Below are positions 42,606 to 50,614 of a stretch of DNA of 64,000 nt, piece by piece; position 1 is the first letter of the stretch; each line of letters starts with the position of its first letter. The notes below the pieces were generated by a model that worked only from the letters and a program-made list of their open reading frames with translations, ran no database searches and was not told the origin of the DNA. This DNA comes from Thermoproteaceae archaeon (GTDB lineage: Archaea > Thermoproteota > Thermoprotei > Thermoproteales > Thermoproteaceae), in assembly GCA_015521775.1 (NCBI GenBank), contig WANN01000040.1, forward strand, positions 22,129 to 86,128, written 5' to 3'. The translations under genes and the position numbers were made by a program.

Positions 42606-42950
42606 GGAGGTTCCCCGGCCCTCCTTTTTATATATACCTAGACTCTCGAACGGCACATCCTGGAAGTCAAACCAGATGTACTGTATCCCAGGCAAGGGTA
42701 TGCCGCCAATAGGGCACAAGCTTTTCGTCCACGGCATTAACGTACACTGGAGGGTCGATCAGCGGATGTTGCGAGAATGCGTCAAGCTTACCCGCCACGC
42801 TACATGCTGCTAGTCGAAAGGGGCCGGATAAAGGGGATTAGGCTTTGCATCAATCCTTAATTAGAAAATATTTATATAACAATATAACCAAAAATATGGT
42901 ATCTTTTTATTGAATAAATTTTAAATGAGAGAAACACATGTGATGTTTGT
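42606..42950. other. gene-free region, AT-rich on the right
   Basis: The left part holds the minus-strand TATA of the LSm-like gene. The middle 200 nt contain no reliable gene. From about 42838 the sequence becomes strikingly AT-rich (runs such as tttatataacaatataac and ttttaaatgag), unlike the GC-rich surroundings. A TATA-like element at about 42914-42926 serves the gene at 42951. Confidence 0.5.
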
Positions 42951-43310
42951 ATGAAGGTGCACCGCAACATCATCGAACGGAAATGGGTTAGGCATGTGGG
43001 GGAACGGCCCTTCGCCGATCATTACCGTGAGCCTCCTCCTGGGAGGAGGCACGCAGTTTGTCCATGGGGCTCCGACGAGTGCAAAGTCCATTTTGACAAG
43101 GTCAACCCCCTTAAGGACCCTATAGGACACCTGGTCTATGATGCCTGGCATATACTCACCTCATTTATTATCAGCGCCGTAACTGCTCCAATAGCCTACT
43201 CGAGAACTAGAAATGTTTTCTCGGCAATTGTTCTGAGCGGCGCCAGCTTTACTTTTACGTATCTCATTTTAAAGTATATTAAAGAAAATGTTAATCCATC
43301 GTCAGATTAG
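42951..43310 (+). CDS. orphan small membrane protein in an AT-rich islet
   Basis: I do not recognise this 119-residue protein. The first 60 residues are hydrophilic and rich in His, Arg and Pro, with two Cys in AVCPWGSDECKV. Two hydrophobic segments follow (AWHILTSFIISAVTAPIAY and VFSAIVLSGASFTFTYLILKYI). The second half uses many A/T-ending codons, and both flank and gene are AT-rich compared with neighbours, which points to acquisition from a plasmid, virus or other host. A TATA-like ttttaaatg lies about 27 nt before the ATG. It converges with the DUF3800 gene, their stop codons overlapping (ttag). Confidence 0.6.
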   Translation: MKVHRNIIERKWVRHVGERPFADHYREPPPGRRHAVCPWGSDECKVHFDKVNPLKDPIGHLVYDAWHILTSFIISAVTAPIAYSRTRNVFSAIVLSGASFTFTYLILKYIKENVNPSSD

Positions 43311-43783
43311 AGGTCGGGAGCAAAGCGTTGAGGTCTGCACAGCTGATCGGCGAAGTGGCCGGCCACAATGTCGGCGAGCTGGATGCCCGGTACCTTATGC
43401 GACGGTCGTTCCACTACCCCGCTGAACAGCCTTGTGTCGATGAGACCCTTGTCCACTACGTAGAGGTCGGCCTTGACCCTCCTCAGCAATGCCAGGAACG
43501 CCCTTTCCACGTCGCCCTCGCCCACGTGTATCTTGACATATTCCACAGGGAACCTGGACGATACTTCCCGGAAAACGGCCTCGCCCAGGCCGCGCCGCTT
43601 CAACAATCGCCACTTCACCTCCCCTTTGACATCAAAACGCTTTTTAATGCTCTGAAGCAGTTCGACACCGCCGTACACATAGCTACCACTTACCTCGATG
43701 AGGACGCCGCCGATCACAAGGCAGTTACAGGGCCCTTTACCCGTGCCGCTTTCATCAGCGTAGAAGACCCTACGCACGGCCAA
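43307..43783 (-). CDS. DUF3800-family protein (RNase H-like fold)
   Basis: This 158-residue protein has the DUF3800 hallmarks: N-terminal FYADESGTGKG with the acidic Asp-Glu-Ser-Gly, a central EVKWRLLKRRG, and the C-terminal VPGIQLADIVAG with an Asp. These acidic residues form an RNase H-like site in the family, whose role is unknown and which often lies in mobile or defence contexts. It is shorter than many members, mainly between the motifs. The start is TTG 43783 or GTG 43777, with a TATA-like gattaaaatt on the minus strand (43796-43807). Two identical 36-nt hairpin repeats lie just upstream. Confidence 0.78.
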   Translation of the reverse strand: MAVRRVFYADESGTGKGPCNCLVIGGVLIEVSGSYVYGGVELLQSIKKRFDVKGEVKWRLLKRRGLGEAVFREVSSRFPVEYVKIHVGEGDVERAFLALLRRVKADLYVVDKGLIDTRLFSGVVERPSHKVPGIQLADIVAGHFADQLCRPQRFAPDL

Positions 43784-43833
43784 TTTCCAGCAAAAATTTT
43801 AATCCCGACCGCAAAGAGACACGGCGGTGAGGT

Positions 43834-43919
43834 TGGGGATGCGCCCCCGTGTAGGGGCGTAAGCCCGCCGAGCTGGATGGGGGTGGGGATGCGCCCCCGT
43901 GTAGGGGCGTAAGCCCGCC
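43834..43919. repeat. two identical 36-nt hairpin-forming direct repeats (50-nt period)
   Basis: The same 36 nt occurs at 43834-43869 and 43884-43919, separated by 14 nt. Each copy starts tggggatgcgcccccg and ends with tgtaggggcgtaagcccgcc. Within it, cgcccc pairs with ggggcg over a 7-nt loop, and gggc-gtaa-gccc is an alternative stem with a GNRA-type loop. Perfect identity without an open frame suggests RNA or protein-binding function, or the end of a lost mobile element. The rest of the gap (43920-44176) shows only the ATPase promoter area. Confidence 0.65.
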
Positions 43920-44176
43920 CCACTTGTCTTAGATTGGACGGTTAAACGGCTAACAGGAGTCTACCATTATCAAGCTTGTGGGTCGGCGTGTAGGGGGGCC
44001 GCATCCTTCAACCCAGGTGGAGGCCTGGCCGCAGATGTTGCGCGGCCGATCAGCGTACAAACAGCGTGTTGGGTCTGCGGTTAGGCCGCTGTATGTCCTA
44101 CGGCTTCACGTGTGGGGCGTTTTTCCGGTGGTAACTTCTCTGGGGCCAAGATTTTTGTACCCAAAGTATTATACTT

Positions 44177-45517
44177 GTGAAACCTGAATTTGTGGACAGG
44201 GAGATAGAGCTGGAGTACTTGGACAGGAGGTATGAGGAGGGCAGGCCTCACCTGCTCGTGTTGTACGGTAGGAGGCGCGTGGGCAAGACAGAGCTGCTGC
44301 GGCGCTTCATCGCTGGGAAGCCCTGCGTGTACTTTCTCGCTGCCAGGACCTCCATTAGGGACAACCTGGCGGTCCTGAGGAAGAGGATCGCTGAGGCGAC
44401 TGGGCGAAGGTACTTCGAGAGGCTTGAGGTCTCCACGTTGCGCGAGCTCCTACAGTTTGTGGCCGAGGAGCTGGACAGGCCGTGCCTCGTCGTGGACGAG
44501 TTCGGGTACCTAGTGGAGCTGGACCGCGGCGTGGTGTCCGAGCTGCAGTACGCCTGGGACGAGTGGCTCTCCAGGAAGGGTTCCTTCATCGTGCTGTGCG
44601 GCTCCACCGTCTCGGTAATCGAGACGGAGGTCCTCGGGGTCAAGTCGCCACTGTACGGCCGGAGGACCGGGAGCTGGAGGGTGGAACCCCTAGACTTCAG
44701 GGGCGTCAGGGAACTGCTGCCGAGGTACGGCTTCGAGGACGCCGTCAAGGCGTGGGCAGTGGCGGGCGGCGTGCCCCTATACGTGAAGGAGCTGGACGAC
44801 GGCAGGACCCCCGAGGAGAACGTTAGGGATGTGGTCTTCGCCAAGGGGTCGCTGCTGTTCGACGAGGGGTACTTCCTGCTGAGGGAGGAGTTGAGGGAGC
44901 CTTCCACATACCTGACGATCCTCAAGTACCTGTCCCTAGGCTATAACTCGCTTGGAAAGCTGGCTGGGGCCACGGGGTACGACAAGTCCAACCTAGCCAA
45001 GTACCTGTCCGTGTTGGAGGGCTTGGGCCTCGTGAGGCACGTGGTGCCCTACGGCCAGAAGAGGAAGGGAGTCTACCAGGTGGCGGACAACTACATGTGG
45101 TTCTGGCTAAAGTTCGTGCTCCCCAACAGGGCGGAGCTGGAGCTGGGCCTCGCCGAGGAGGTCCTCCACAGGGAGGAGGAGAGGCTGCGCCAGCACTTCG
45201 GCCTCGTCCTCGAGGAGCTGGTAAGGCAGCTGATTGCCAGGGGAACGCTAAAGCTGCCGTTTAGGCCCAGGTACGTGGGACAGTGGTGGCACAGGGACGC
45301 CCAGATAGACGTGTTGGCCGTGGGCGACGACGACGCGCTGTTCGCCGAGGTCAAATGGGGGAAGGCGTCGAGGCGGGACCTGGACAGGCTGGTAACGGCA
45401 TCGCAAAGGGTGGACGTTGGGCACAGGAAAAGGCACTACATGGTGGTGGCCAGGGAAGGCGATGTGGAGGGCCTTGTCGACTTCGAGGAACTCGACAGAG
45501 CCACGAAGCCCCGGTAA
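44177..45517 (+). CDS. archaeal P-loop ATPase with DUF234/PD-(D/E)XK-like C-terminus
   Basis: This 446-residue protein begins FVDREIELEYLDRRYEEG, with Walker A YGRRRVGKTELLRRF at about 34-45, Walker B PCLVVDEFGYL near 104, and sensor FIVLCGSTVSVIE. A winged-helix stretch follows (GYNSLGKLAGATGYDKSNLAKYL). The C-terminal domain carries AQIDVLAVGDDDALFAEVKWG, an Asp...Glu-x-Lys pattern of PD-(D/E)XK nucleases, as in DUF234 proteins. These ATPases are multi-copy in hyperthermophilic archaea and of unknown role, possibly linked to mobile DNA. It starts leaderless at GTG 44177. It is an intact counterpart of the broken ATPase at 39178. Confidence 0.87.
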   Translation: MKPEFVDREIELEYLDRRYEEGRPHLLVLYGRRRVGKTELLRRFIAGKPCVYFLAARTSIRDNLAVLRKRIAEATGRRYFERLEVSTLRELLQFVAEELDRPCLVVDEFGYLVELDRGVVSELQYAWDEWLSRKGSFIVLCGSTVSVIETEVLGVKSPLYGRRTGSWRVEPLDFRGVRELLPRYGFEDAVKAWAVAGGVPLYVKELDDGRTPEENVRDVVFAKGSLLFDEGYFLLREELREPSTYLTILKYLSLGYNSLGKLAGATGYDKSNLAKYLSVLEGLGLVRHVVPYGQKRKGVYQVADNYMWFWLKFVLPNRAELELGLAEEVLHREEERLRQHFGLVLEELVRQLIARGTLKLPFRPRYVGQWWHRDAQIDVLAVGDDDALFAEVKWGKASRRDLDRLVTASQRVDVGHRKRHYMVVAREGDVEGLVDFEELDRATKPR

Positions 45518-45661
45518 GCCGCCAATAGAGGCGAAGTGCTGAGGGAGAAGCCTATGTAGGTTCCTACAAAAAGATAACGCACGGGCAACCGCGTCATCGA
45601 GGAGGCAACCAGATAAGCTGCAAAGACGTCGTCGCTCCATAGCGCCGCCGTCCCTTGCCCG

Positions 45662-46783
45662 TTACCCTCGCCGCTTCTTCGCAAGTATGGCTGCGGCGGC
45701 CGCAGCGGCTATCGCGACCGCCATGTAGTGCCAGGGAAGGGGAGCCTCCCCGCGGAGGAACACGGCGCCCGTCTTCGGCCAGAACTCGGCCACCACGGGG
45801 GACCTGCAGAAACCGGACAGCTCGATGTACCTCCTCACAACCTTCTCGGCCGTGGCCCTGTCGGGCGGGGTGCCGTTGGGGTAGGGGAAGATGAGGTAGA
45901 GGGGCCCCACGTCCCCTAGAAATATGTCTATGACCCCCTCAACGGCCCTAGTCCTGTTGAACCTGTCCTTGTACACCTTAACCGTGCCCATCTCCCTTTC
46001 AAGCCGGATAGCGGCATTCCTAAGCGCCTCGGCAAGCGTCTCATTGAGAGATCCGAGGAGGTAAGGCCCATACCACAGCTGCACCCACATGTCATCGTAA
46101 GGGGAGCCCAGCCCCCTCCTCACGTCACCAAGCAGTGCAAGCGCCTTCGACAGGTTGGAGGTCATTACATGCATCGCGGTGCTGCCCGCCATGGTCTGGC
46201 TAAACCTCACCCATAGGTCCCTCCCCCTCCAGTTAATTATGGATATCATGGCGGCCCCCTCGCCTGCCCTATCGCCCGCCAGCGCCTTTAGGAAGCTCTT
46301 CTCGTCTAGGTACGTCTTCATCCCCACCGCCTTCCCGACCTCCCTGAGGAGCTCCCCGACGTCCCCTGCCCTCACATTTACACGTTTGAACCGTTGCAGG
46401 ACCGGTATACCCGTGGCGTTCGCACCTGCGTCGTTTGCGCCCGCCCTCCACGCCATATTCACCACGACCTCAACCTCTGGCCCCAACATGCCCAGCAACA
46501 TGTCCACGAGCCTCTCCGTTTCGTTGGGGCTCAGTAGGCCAGAAGAAGAGCTGAACCGTGCGGCCTTCCAGTAGGCGTACGACGTGAGGGGCGAATTCCT
46601 TAGGGTGAAGTTGGCCACGTACACGTAGACCTCGCAGCCCTCCACGTCCAGCACGTAGGTGGGCGGGAACCGTTCCAGCGCCACCGTGAGGTTAAAGAAC
46701 TCGTCCACCAGGCTCGACATGTTGACCGAGGCGAGGGACATGGCCGCGAACAGCGCCACGGACAGGATTATCGCGATCCTCAT
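45662..46783 (-). CDS. secreted, C-terminally anchored hypothetical protein
   Basis: This 373-residue protein has a signal peptide (IAIILSVALFAAMSLASV), an ectodomain with many Asn-x-Ser/Thr sites and two or three Cys, and a C-terminal anchor (AVAIAAAAAAAILAKKRRG) ending in basic residues. No catalytic motif is recognised. It is probably a surface protein. It stands alone between the ATPase gene and a long non-coding stretch; about 144 nt separate it from the ATPase gene and show nothing. Confidence 0.7.
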   Translation of the reverse strand: MRIAIILSVALFAAMSLASVNMSSLVDEFFNLTVALERFPPTYVLDVEGCEVYVYVANFTLRNSPLTSYAYWKAARFSSSSGLLSPNETERLVDMLLGMLGPEVEVVVNMAWRAGANDAGANATGIPVLQRFKRVNVRAGDVGELLREVGKAVGMKTYLDEKSFLKALAGDRAGEGAAMISIINWRGRDLWVRFSQTMAGSTAMHVMTSNLSKALALLGDVRRGLGSPYDDMWVQLWYGPYLLGSLNETLAEALRNAAIRLEREMGTVKVYKDRFNRTRAVEGVIDIFLGDVGPLYLIFPYPNGTPPDRATAEKVVRRYIELSGFCRSPVVAEFWPKTGAVFLRGEAPLPWHYMAVAIAAAAAAAILAKKRRG

Positions 46784-46828
46784 GGGTCTGGATAGGGATA
46801 TTACATATAGGCATACACATCGTAATAG

Positions 46829-46972
46829 TTAAGCGCGTAGTCTGCCGACTGGAACAGCGTATATATTTTCGGGAAATATGGGATTGACCCTAACAGTGAG
46901 GTCCGGTACATCTGTCAGAACAAGCACGACAATCATGGACACCACGACAAAAATCATCAATGTGTTGACCAT
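46829..46972 (-). CDS. candidate small membrane protein (47 aa)
   Basis: A short frame encodes 47 residues: an N-terminal membrane helix (TLMIFVVVSMIVVLVL) followed by a hydrophilic tail (TDVPDLTVRVNPIFPENIYA). An A-rich, TATA-like stretch on the minus strand (around 46992-47005) lies about 25-30 nt before the ATG. The composition of a clean helix plus tail, and the upstream spacing, make it more likely than chance, but such frames also arise randomly in AT-rich DNA. Confidence 0.4.
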   Translation of the reverse strand: MVNTLMIFVVVSMIVVLVLTDVPDLTVRVNPIFPENIYAVPVGRLRA

Positions 46973-47323
46973 AAAAACCTCTTTTTGGGGCTTTTTTCTT
47001 TAGGCTAATGCAGAAGTCGTTTACTGCAATAAACGTAAGGAGGCGCAAGTTGGCGGGCTCAGGGAGGCTGTCCACGGGCCATCAGCGCTGTATGACCTGC
47101 CGACAACCTTTATCCGTCTAGGCCTTGCCCAGGCGCGTGATCTGCCGGTATTTAGGCAATGTAGGAGTACTGCTGCGCGGTGGCCCGGCGAAACGTTGTA
47201 GCGCGCCTTGCTGGGATGTCCCGTCATTGCGGTGGTTGTTCGCCATAGGTGAAGGGCGGAATGCGTAAATGTTACGTGTGCCTCTTACCTGTGTAGCACC
47301 GGATAGTCCACCCTTGGCGGGAT
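46973..47323. other. gene-free region before the PaREP1 relic
   Basis: No convincing gene or repeat is seen here. The left end is A/T-rich with T-runs near 46979-47000. The remainder is GC-rich and has only short, unsupported frames on both strands. It may be decayed sequence linked to the neighbouring PaREP1 pseudogene. Confidence 0.4.
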
Positions 47324-47691
47324 TTGAGGGGCTACATCGATGTGAGGATTAGGGAGGCGCTGTACGAGTTCGAGCTGGCGGAAAGCTTTCTGGGGCAGGG
47401 GATCCACGGGAACGCCGCGGGGAGGCCTTCCAGGCGTGGAAGGCAGCGTTGGCTGCTGCAGCGGCTGCGCGGAGGGGCCTGTTGGCCGGCGAGTTCAGGG
47501 GCGTTGTGAGGACAAAGGAGCGGAGAAGGGTGGAGGGGGTGGACCTCGTAATTGTTGAAGGAGCGCGCGGCGTAGCCTACGTCGCGGCGGCCGATTACGG
47601 CGAGGCCGAGTCACGCCTCCAAGCACGGTCTTGGCTGTCCCTGGCCGTAGCTCATGCCCAAAGGGCGATTCATGTAGTCGGTACTGTGTAG
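47324..47691 (+). pseudogene. PaREP1-family protein, frameshifted
   Basis: The first frame reads YIDVRIREALYEFELAESFL followed by GQGIHGNAAG, the beginning of a PaREP1 (Pyrobaculum repeat, HEPN-like) protein. The family then continues GKAFQAWKA; here that sequence appears in another frame (EAFQAWKAALAAAA) from about 47422 and runs to the stop at 47691. The break lies in gcggggaggccttcc (47417-47431), where one missing A explains it. The start is unclear; TTG 47324 is the first open codon. PaREP1 genes are multi-copy in Thermoproteales and of unknown function. This copy appears recently broken, as the rest remains intact. Confidence 0.72.
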
Positions 47692-47698
47692 GCGGTTC

Positions 47699-48778
47699 CT
47701 ATGCACGTCGCGTTGGCCCGCAGTAGTGGGCTCCGCGCCACTCGACGCAGCGGGCGAAGGCTGACAGAATCACTGTGAGGGGCACAACCACAAGCCCCAC
47801 TAGCCACGTGGCCAGCACAGTTCTAGGGTGGACCTCTATGTTGGCCCTCCTGCGGATGCCGCTTGCCCTGACCGCGTCCTTGGCCAGGGCCAGGAGGGGT
47901 ATGGCGAGGCCCACCGACATGGGGAGGCGCCCCAGGGCGAGGCCGGCAATGGGCACGGCAAGGCCGAAGAGGAAGGAAGCAGTATATATGGCCAGCCCTA
48001 TGGCCCAGCCCCTCGGCGCGTGCCACTTGACCATGGCCACCTGCCTAACGCCCCATCTGACCGCGTCCCAGACGCCGCCCACGTCCTCAGTGGGGGCTAT
48101 GGCCTCCCTCACGAAGCATATCTGCCCGCCCACCATCCTCACAGCCCTCAGCGTCGCGTAGTCGTCGCTTAGATAGTTGCCCAGCCACTCCCATAGCCTC
48201 GTGGCGTCCACCACCTCGCGCCTCAACGCGGTGGATCCTCCCCAGAGGAAGGCCGAGTGCCTGTTCTGCATTGCGGCGAACCCCATGTTGCTTATGGCTG
48301 CCCTAACCACCCCGTGGATGCCCCTCCCCACGTACCACCGGTACGTGGTGGATGCGGCGCACTGGGACAGGCGCGACACGAGCTGGCGGAGCCAGTCCGG
48401 CCGTGGCCGTATGTCGTCATCCGCAAACACTATACAGTCCGCCTTCACCTCCCTGAGCGCGGCGGCCAGGGCCCTGCTTTTCCCCGGCCCGTCCCCCCTG
48501 CCCGCAACGATCACCCTGCCGTACCTCTGCACCAATGGGTATGCGGGATCGTCGACGTCATCGACCACGAAGACGTAGTCGGCGGGAATGTCCTGCCGAG
48601 TCACGGCCTCCAGATTGCGCTCGACCTGATGCACCAGGCCCTTGACGGGCACTATGACCGCTATCCGGCGGCACGGCGGGTCACCGCCCGCTCCGTCTCC
48701 CCTCCAGAACGCCCACTCGCGCATCACGGAAATGCCCGCGAGGAGGACCAACAGTACGGTTACCGCTTCAATCACCAT
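47699..48778 (-). CDS. family 2 glycosyltransferase, membrane-bound (ceramide glucosyltransferase-like)
   Basis: This 359-residue GT2 enzyme has an N-terminal membrane helix, then IAVIVPVKG, VFVVDDVDDP, GPGKSRALAAAL and the DxD-type FADDDIRPRPDWL. The acceptor-side LSDDYATLRAVR and the QVAMVKWH (Q-x-x-RW-like) motifs follow. Three or four C-terminal helices complete the ceramide-glucosyltransferase/HpnI-like plan. It probably transfers a sugar to a lipid on the cytoplasmic face. The specific lipid is not known. It stands alone, its 3' end close to the PaREP1 relic. Confidence 0.85.
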   Translation of the reverse strand: MVIEAVTVLLVLLAGISVMREWAFWRGDGAGGDPPCRRIAVIVPVKGLVHQVERNLEAVTRQDIPADYVFVVDDVDDPAYPLVQRYGRVIVAGRGDGPGKSRALAAALREVKADCIVFADDDIRPRPDWLRQLVSRLSQCAASTTYRWYVGRGIHGVVRAAISNMGFAAMQNRHSAFLWGGSTALRREVVDATRLWEWLGNYLSDDYATLRAVRMVGGQICFVREAIAPTEDVGGVWDAVRWGVRQVAMVKWHAPRGWAIGLAIYTASFLFGLAVPIAGLALGRLPMSVGLAIPLLALAKDAVRASGIRRRANIEVHPRTVLATWLVGLVVVPLTVILSAFARCVEWRGAHYCGPTRRA

Positions 48779-48926
48779 TGTCCGCCCTTTGCGTGCCCAT
48801 GTCAGTACCCGCCAAGGTGCACATCACCGCATCTGTGCAGCCATCGGATCATCACGGCGGTCACATGGCACCTAAATAAATAGTTGTCGCCCAAATCCTT
48901 ATTTGCCTCGGCAACAACGCATAGCC

Positions 48927-49130
48927 ATGATAGTGTGCCCGTACTGCAACATGCCGGACTGGCGATCGGTCGGCCTGAGGCACAGGGGCAGGGAAAACAG
49001 CGTCTATGCCGCCGCATGCAACAACTGCGGTAGGATATTCTACATATTCAGGACCAGGCTCGGGGCATACAGCGTCCTCATGGAGCAGGCCGAGAGGTCC
49101 CACGGAGACATACCACACTTGTTAGAGTGA
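48927..49130 (+). CDS. small zinc-ribbon protein (67 aa)
   Basis: The protein starts MIVCPYCNMPDWRSVGLR, and a second pair of cysteines lies in AACNNCGRIFYIF, giving CxxC...CxxC spacing of a zinc ribbon. The rest is a short helical tail. Its size is that of nucleic-acid-binding or transcription-linked zinc ribbons, but no partner is visible. ATG 48927 is chosen over GTG/ATG 48903 because it begins directly at the ribbon and lies about 26 nt after a T/A-rich element (48897-48904). The following 278 nt before the histone gene hold nothing evident. Confidence 0.75.
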   Translation: MIVCPYCNMPDWRSVGLRHRGRENSVYAAACNNCGRIFYIFRTRLGAYSVLMEQAERSHGDIPHLLE

Positions 49131-49408
49131 CGGCCCAAGTGGATTGGGCGACGCCACCCACGGAAAGGTCCCTACGAAACAACTACGCAATGCCGATGTA
49201 CCGCGCCGCTCGCCATCTATGAGAGTTTCCGCACCCCAGAGGCGCCCGTCCACGGCCCATACCCACTAATAACCGGGCAATCCCGAAGAAGCGAGGAGCC
49301 CCATGAAGGTGGCCCAGCATGGGAGCCCTGTGGAGCACTCATTGCGACAATGCAATGCCGTGTCTGCCTGCAACTCAAGAAATATAAAATTGCGGGGTTA
49401 AGGGTGTT

Positions 49409-49639
49409 GTGCCGGAGATACCGCTGGCCCCTCTGGACAGGATCATGCACAGGGCAGGCGCCGAACGCGTCAGCGAGGACGCAGTGGAGCTACTCCGCGA
49501 TATAGTCGAGTCCGTGGCCTATGAGATCGCCCAGAAAAGCGTGGACGCCGCAAAGCACGCCGGCAGGAAGACGGTCACCGCCGACGACGTGAAACTGGTC
49601 GTGCGCCTCATCAAGTGTCTCCCGTTGCAGGTCGGCTGA
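49409..49639 (+). CDS. archaeal histone
   Basis: This 76-residue histone-fold protein has the pattern IPLAPLDRIMHRAGAERVSE, DAVELLRDIVESVAYEIAQK, then AAKHAGRKTVTADDVKLVVR. The RKTVTADDVKL end of helix 2/3 is diagnostic, and lysines and arginines sit at the usual DNA-contact loops. It lacks long tails. The start is GTG 49409, about 25 nt after a TATA-like aatataaaat (49381-49390). Histones occur in only some crenarchaeal lineages (parts of the Thermoproteales), which helps place the organism. A lysine methyltransferase-like gene follows 67 nt later. Confidence 0.93.
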   Translation: MPEIPLAPLDRIMHRAGAERVSEDAVELLRDIVESVAYEIAQKSVDAAKHAGRKTVTADDVKLVVRLIKCLPLQVG

Positions 49640-49706
49640 CCCAGTTGCCGTGTGCGGCGGTCCTACTAGGGTAGGCGCACACATTTTTTCACGGCCATCC
49701 TGACAC

Positions 49707-50171
49707 ATGGCCGACCCAAGGCCTCCCTTTGTCCCGACCCCGGAGACCGTTGTAGATGTGATGTTGCGCCTGGCGGATGTGGGTGAGGGGGACGTTGTCG
49801 TGGATCCTGGGGCGGGAGACTGCCGTGTCCCCATCATGGCTGCGGAGAAGTACGGCGCTGTGGGCATAGGTATAGAGATCGACGACGTGCTGGTCGCACG
49901 CTGCGTCAAGGAGGTTAGGCGCAGGGGGCTTTCAAAGGTCTACGTGGTGTATGGGGACATGTACCGCTTCGACTATAGGCTGGCCACGGTGATAACGCTT
50001 TACCTGCTGCCCGACTCCAACAAGAGGCTCCTCGAGCTTTGGCGCAAGCTGGGAGTGTCCAACGTGAGGGTGGTGAGCCACGACTTCGAGGTGCCCGGAC
50101 TGAGCCCCCTGGCGACCATCGAGGTGGGCGGCCCCCTGCGGGGGCACTGGCTATACCTCTACAGGCTGTGA
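49707..50171 (+). CDS. aKMT-like protein-lysine methyltransferase
   Basis: This 154-residue SAM-dependent methyltransferase closely resembles the crenarchaeal broad-specificity lysine methyltransferase aKMT. The pattern is PFVPTPETVVDVMLRLADV, the SAM motif VVVDPGAGDCRVPIMAA, GIGIEIDD, VVYGDMYRFD, TVITLYLLPDSNKRL, RVVSHDFEVPG and a short C-terminal strand pair. It acts on exposed lysines of many cytoplasmic and chromatin proteins in Sulfolobales. It follows the histone gene directly, so the histone is a possible substrate (inference). A T-rich promoter element lies near 49683-49690. Confidence 0.85.
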   Translation: MADPRPPFVPTPETVVDVMLRLADVGEGDVVVDPGAGDCRVPIMAAEKYGAVGIGIEIDDVLVARCVKEVRRRGLSKVYVVYGDMYRFDYRLATVITLYLLPDSNKRLLELWRKLGVSNVRVVSHDFEVPGLSPLATIEVGGPLRGHWLYLYRL

Positions 50172-50206
50172 CCACCACGTTTTTAATGTGGGGCGCCATG
50201 GGCGCC

Positions 50207-50614
50207 ATGAGGGTCCTGTACGTCCACTCGTACACCTTCGAGTACAGGGTCAGGCAGCCCGCCACGAGGGTCAGGGACGAGGACTACGTCCCCGAGATGG
50301 CGCTGGAAAACGTGCTGGTAGTATTCGTTGCGGTCGAGGAAGGCGACGACGACGAGAAGCTGGCCCGGGCGGTAGAGGACATGGCGGACGTGGCCAGCCG
50401 CGTCTCGGCCAAGGCGGTGCTCCTCTACCCATACGCCCACCTCTCTAATAGGCTTGCCCCGCTCACAGTTGCGCGCGAACTGTTCAACAGGCTGTACGCA
50501 TTGGCCAGGGAAAGGATCGAGCTTGACGTGAGGAAGGCGCCGTTCGGGTACTACAAGGAGTTCAAGCTGCACTGTATTGGGCACCCCCTTGCGGAGCTCT
50601 CCAGGACGTTCTGA
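50207..50614 (+). CDS. free-standing archaeal threonyl-tRNA synthetase editing domain
   Basis: This 135-residue protein matches the N-terminal editing domain of archaeal ThrRS: MRVLYVHSYTFEYRV, LVVFVAVEEGD, VLLYPYAHLSNRLAP and APFGYYKEFKLHCIGHPLAE. In the full enzyme this D-aminoacyl-tRNA deacylase-like domain removes serine from mischarged tRNA-Thr. Here it ends right after the domain, with no catalytic or anticodon-binding part, so it would act in trans. ATG 50207 is favoured over upstream codons by a TATA-like ttttaatg (50181-50188). The last 53 nt overlap a convergent protease-like gene. Confidence 0.88.
   Translation: MRVLYVHSYTFEYRVRQPATRVRDEDYVPEMALENVLVVFVAVEEGDDDEKLARAVEDMADVASRVSAKAVLLYPYAHLSNRLAPLTVARELFNRLYALARERIELDVRKAPFGYYKEFKLHCIGHPLAELSRTF

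Noticed and set aside
43834..43919. CRISPR array
   Set aside because: There are only two repeats, the spacer is just 14 nt, and no cas genes are near.
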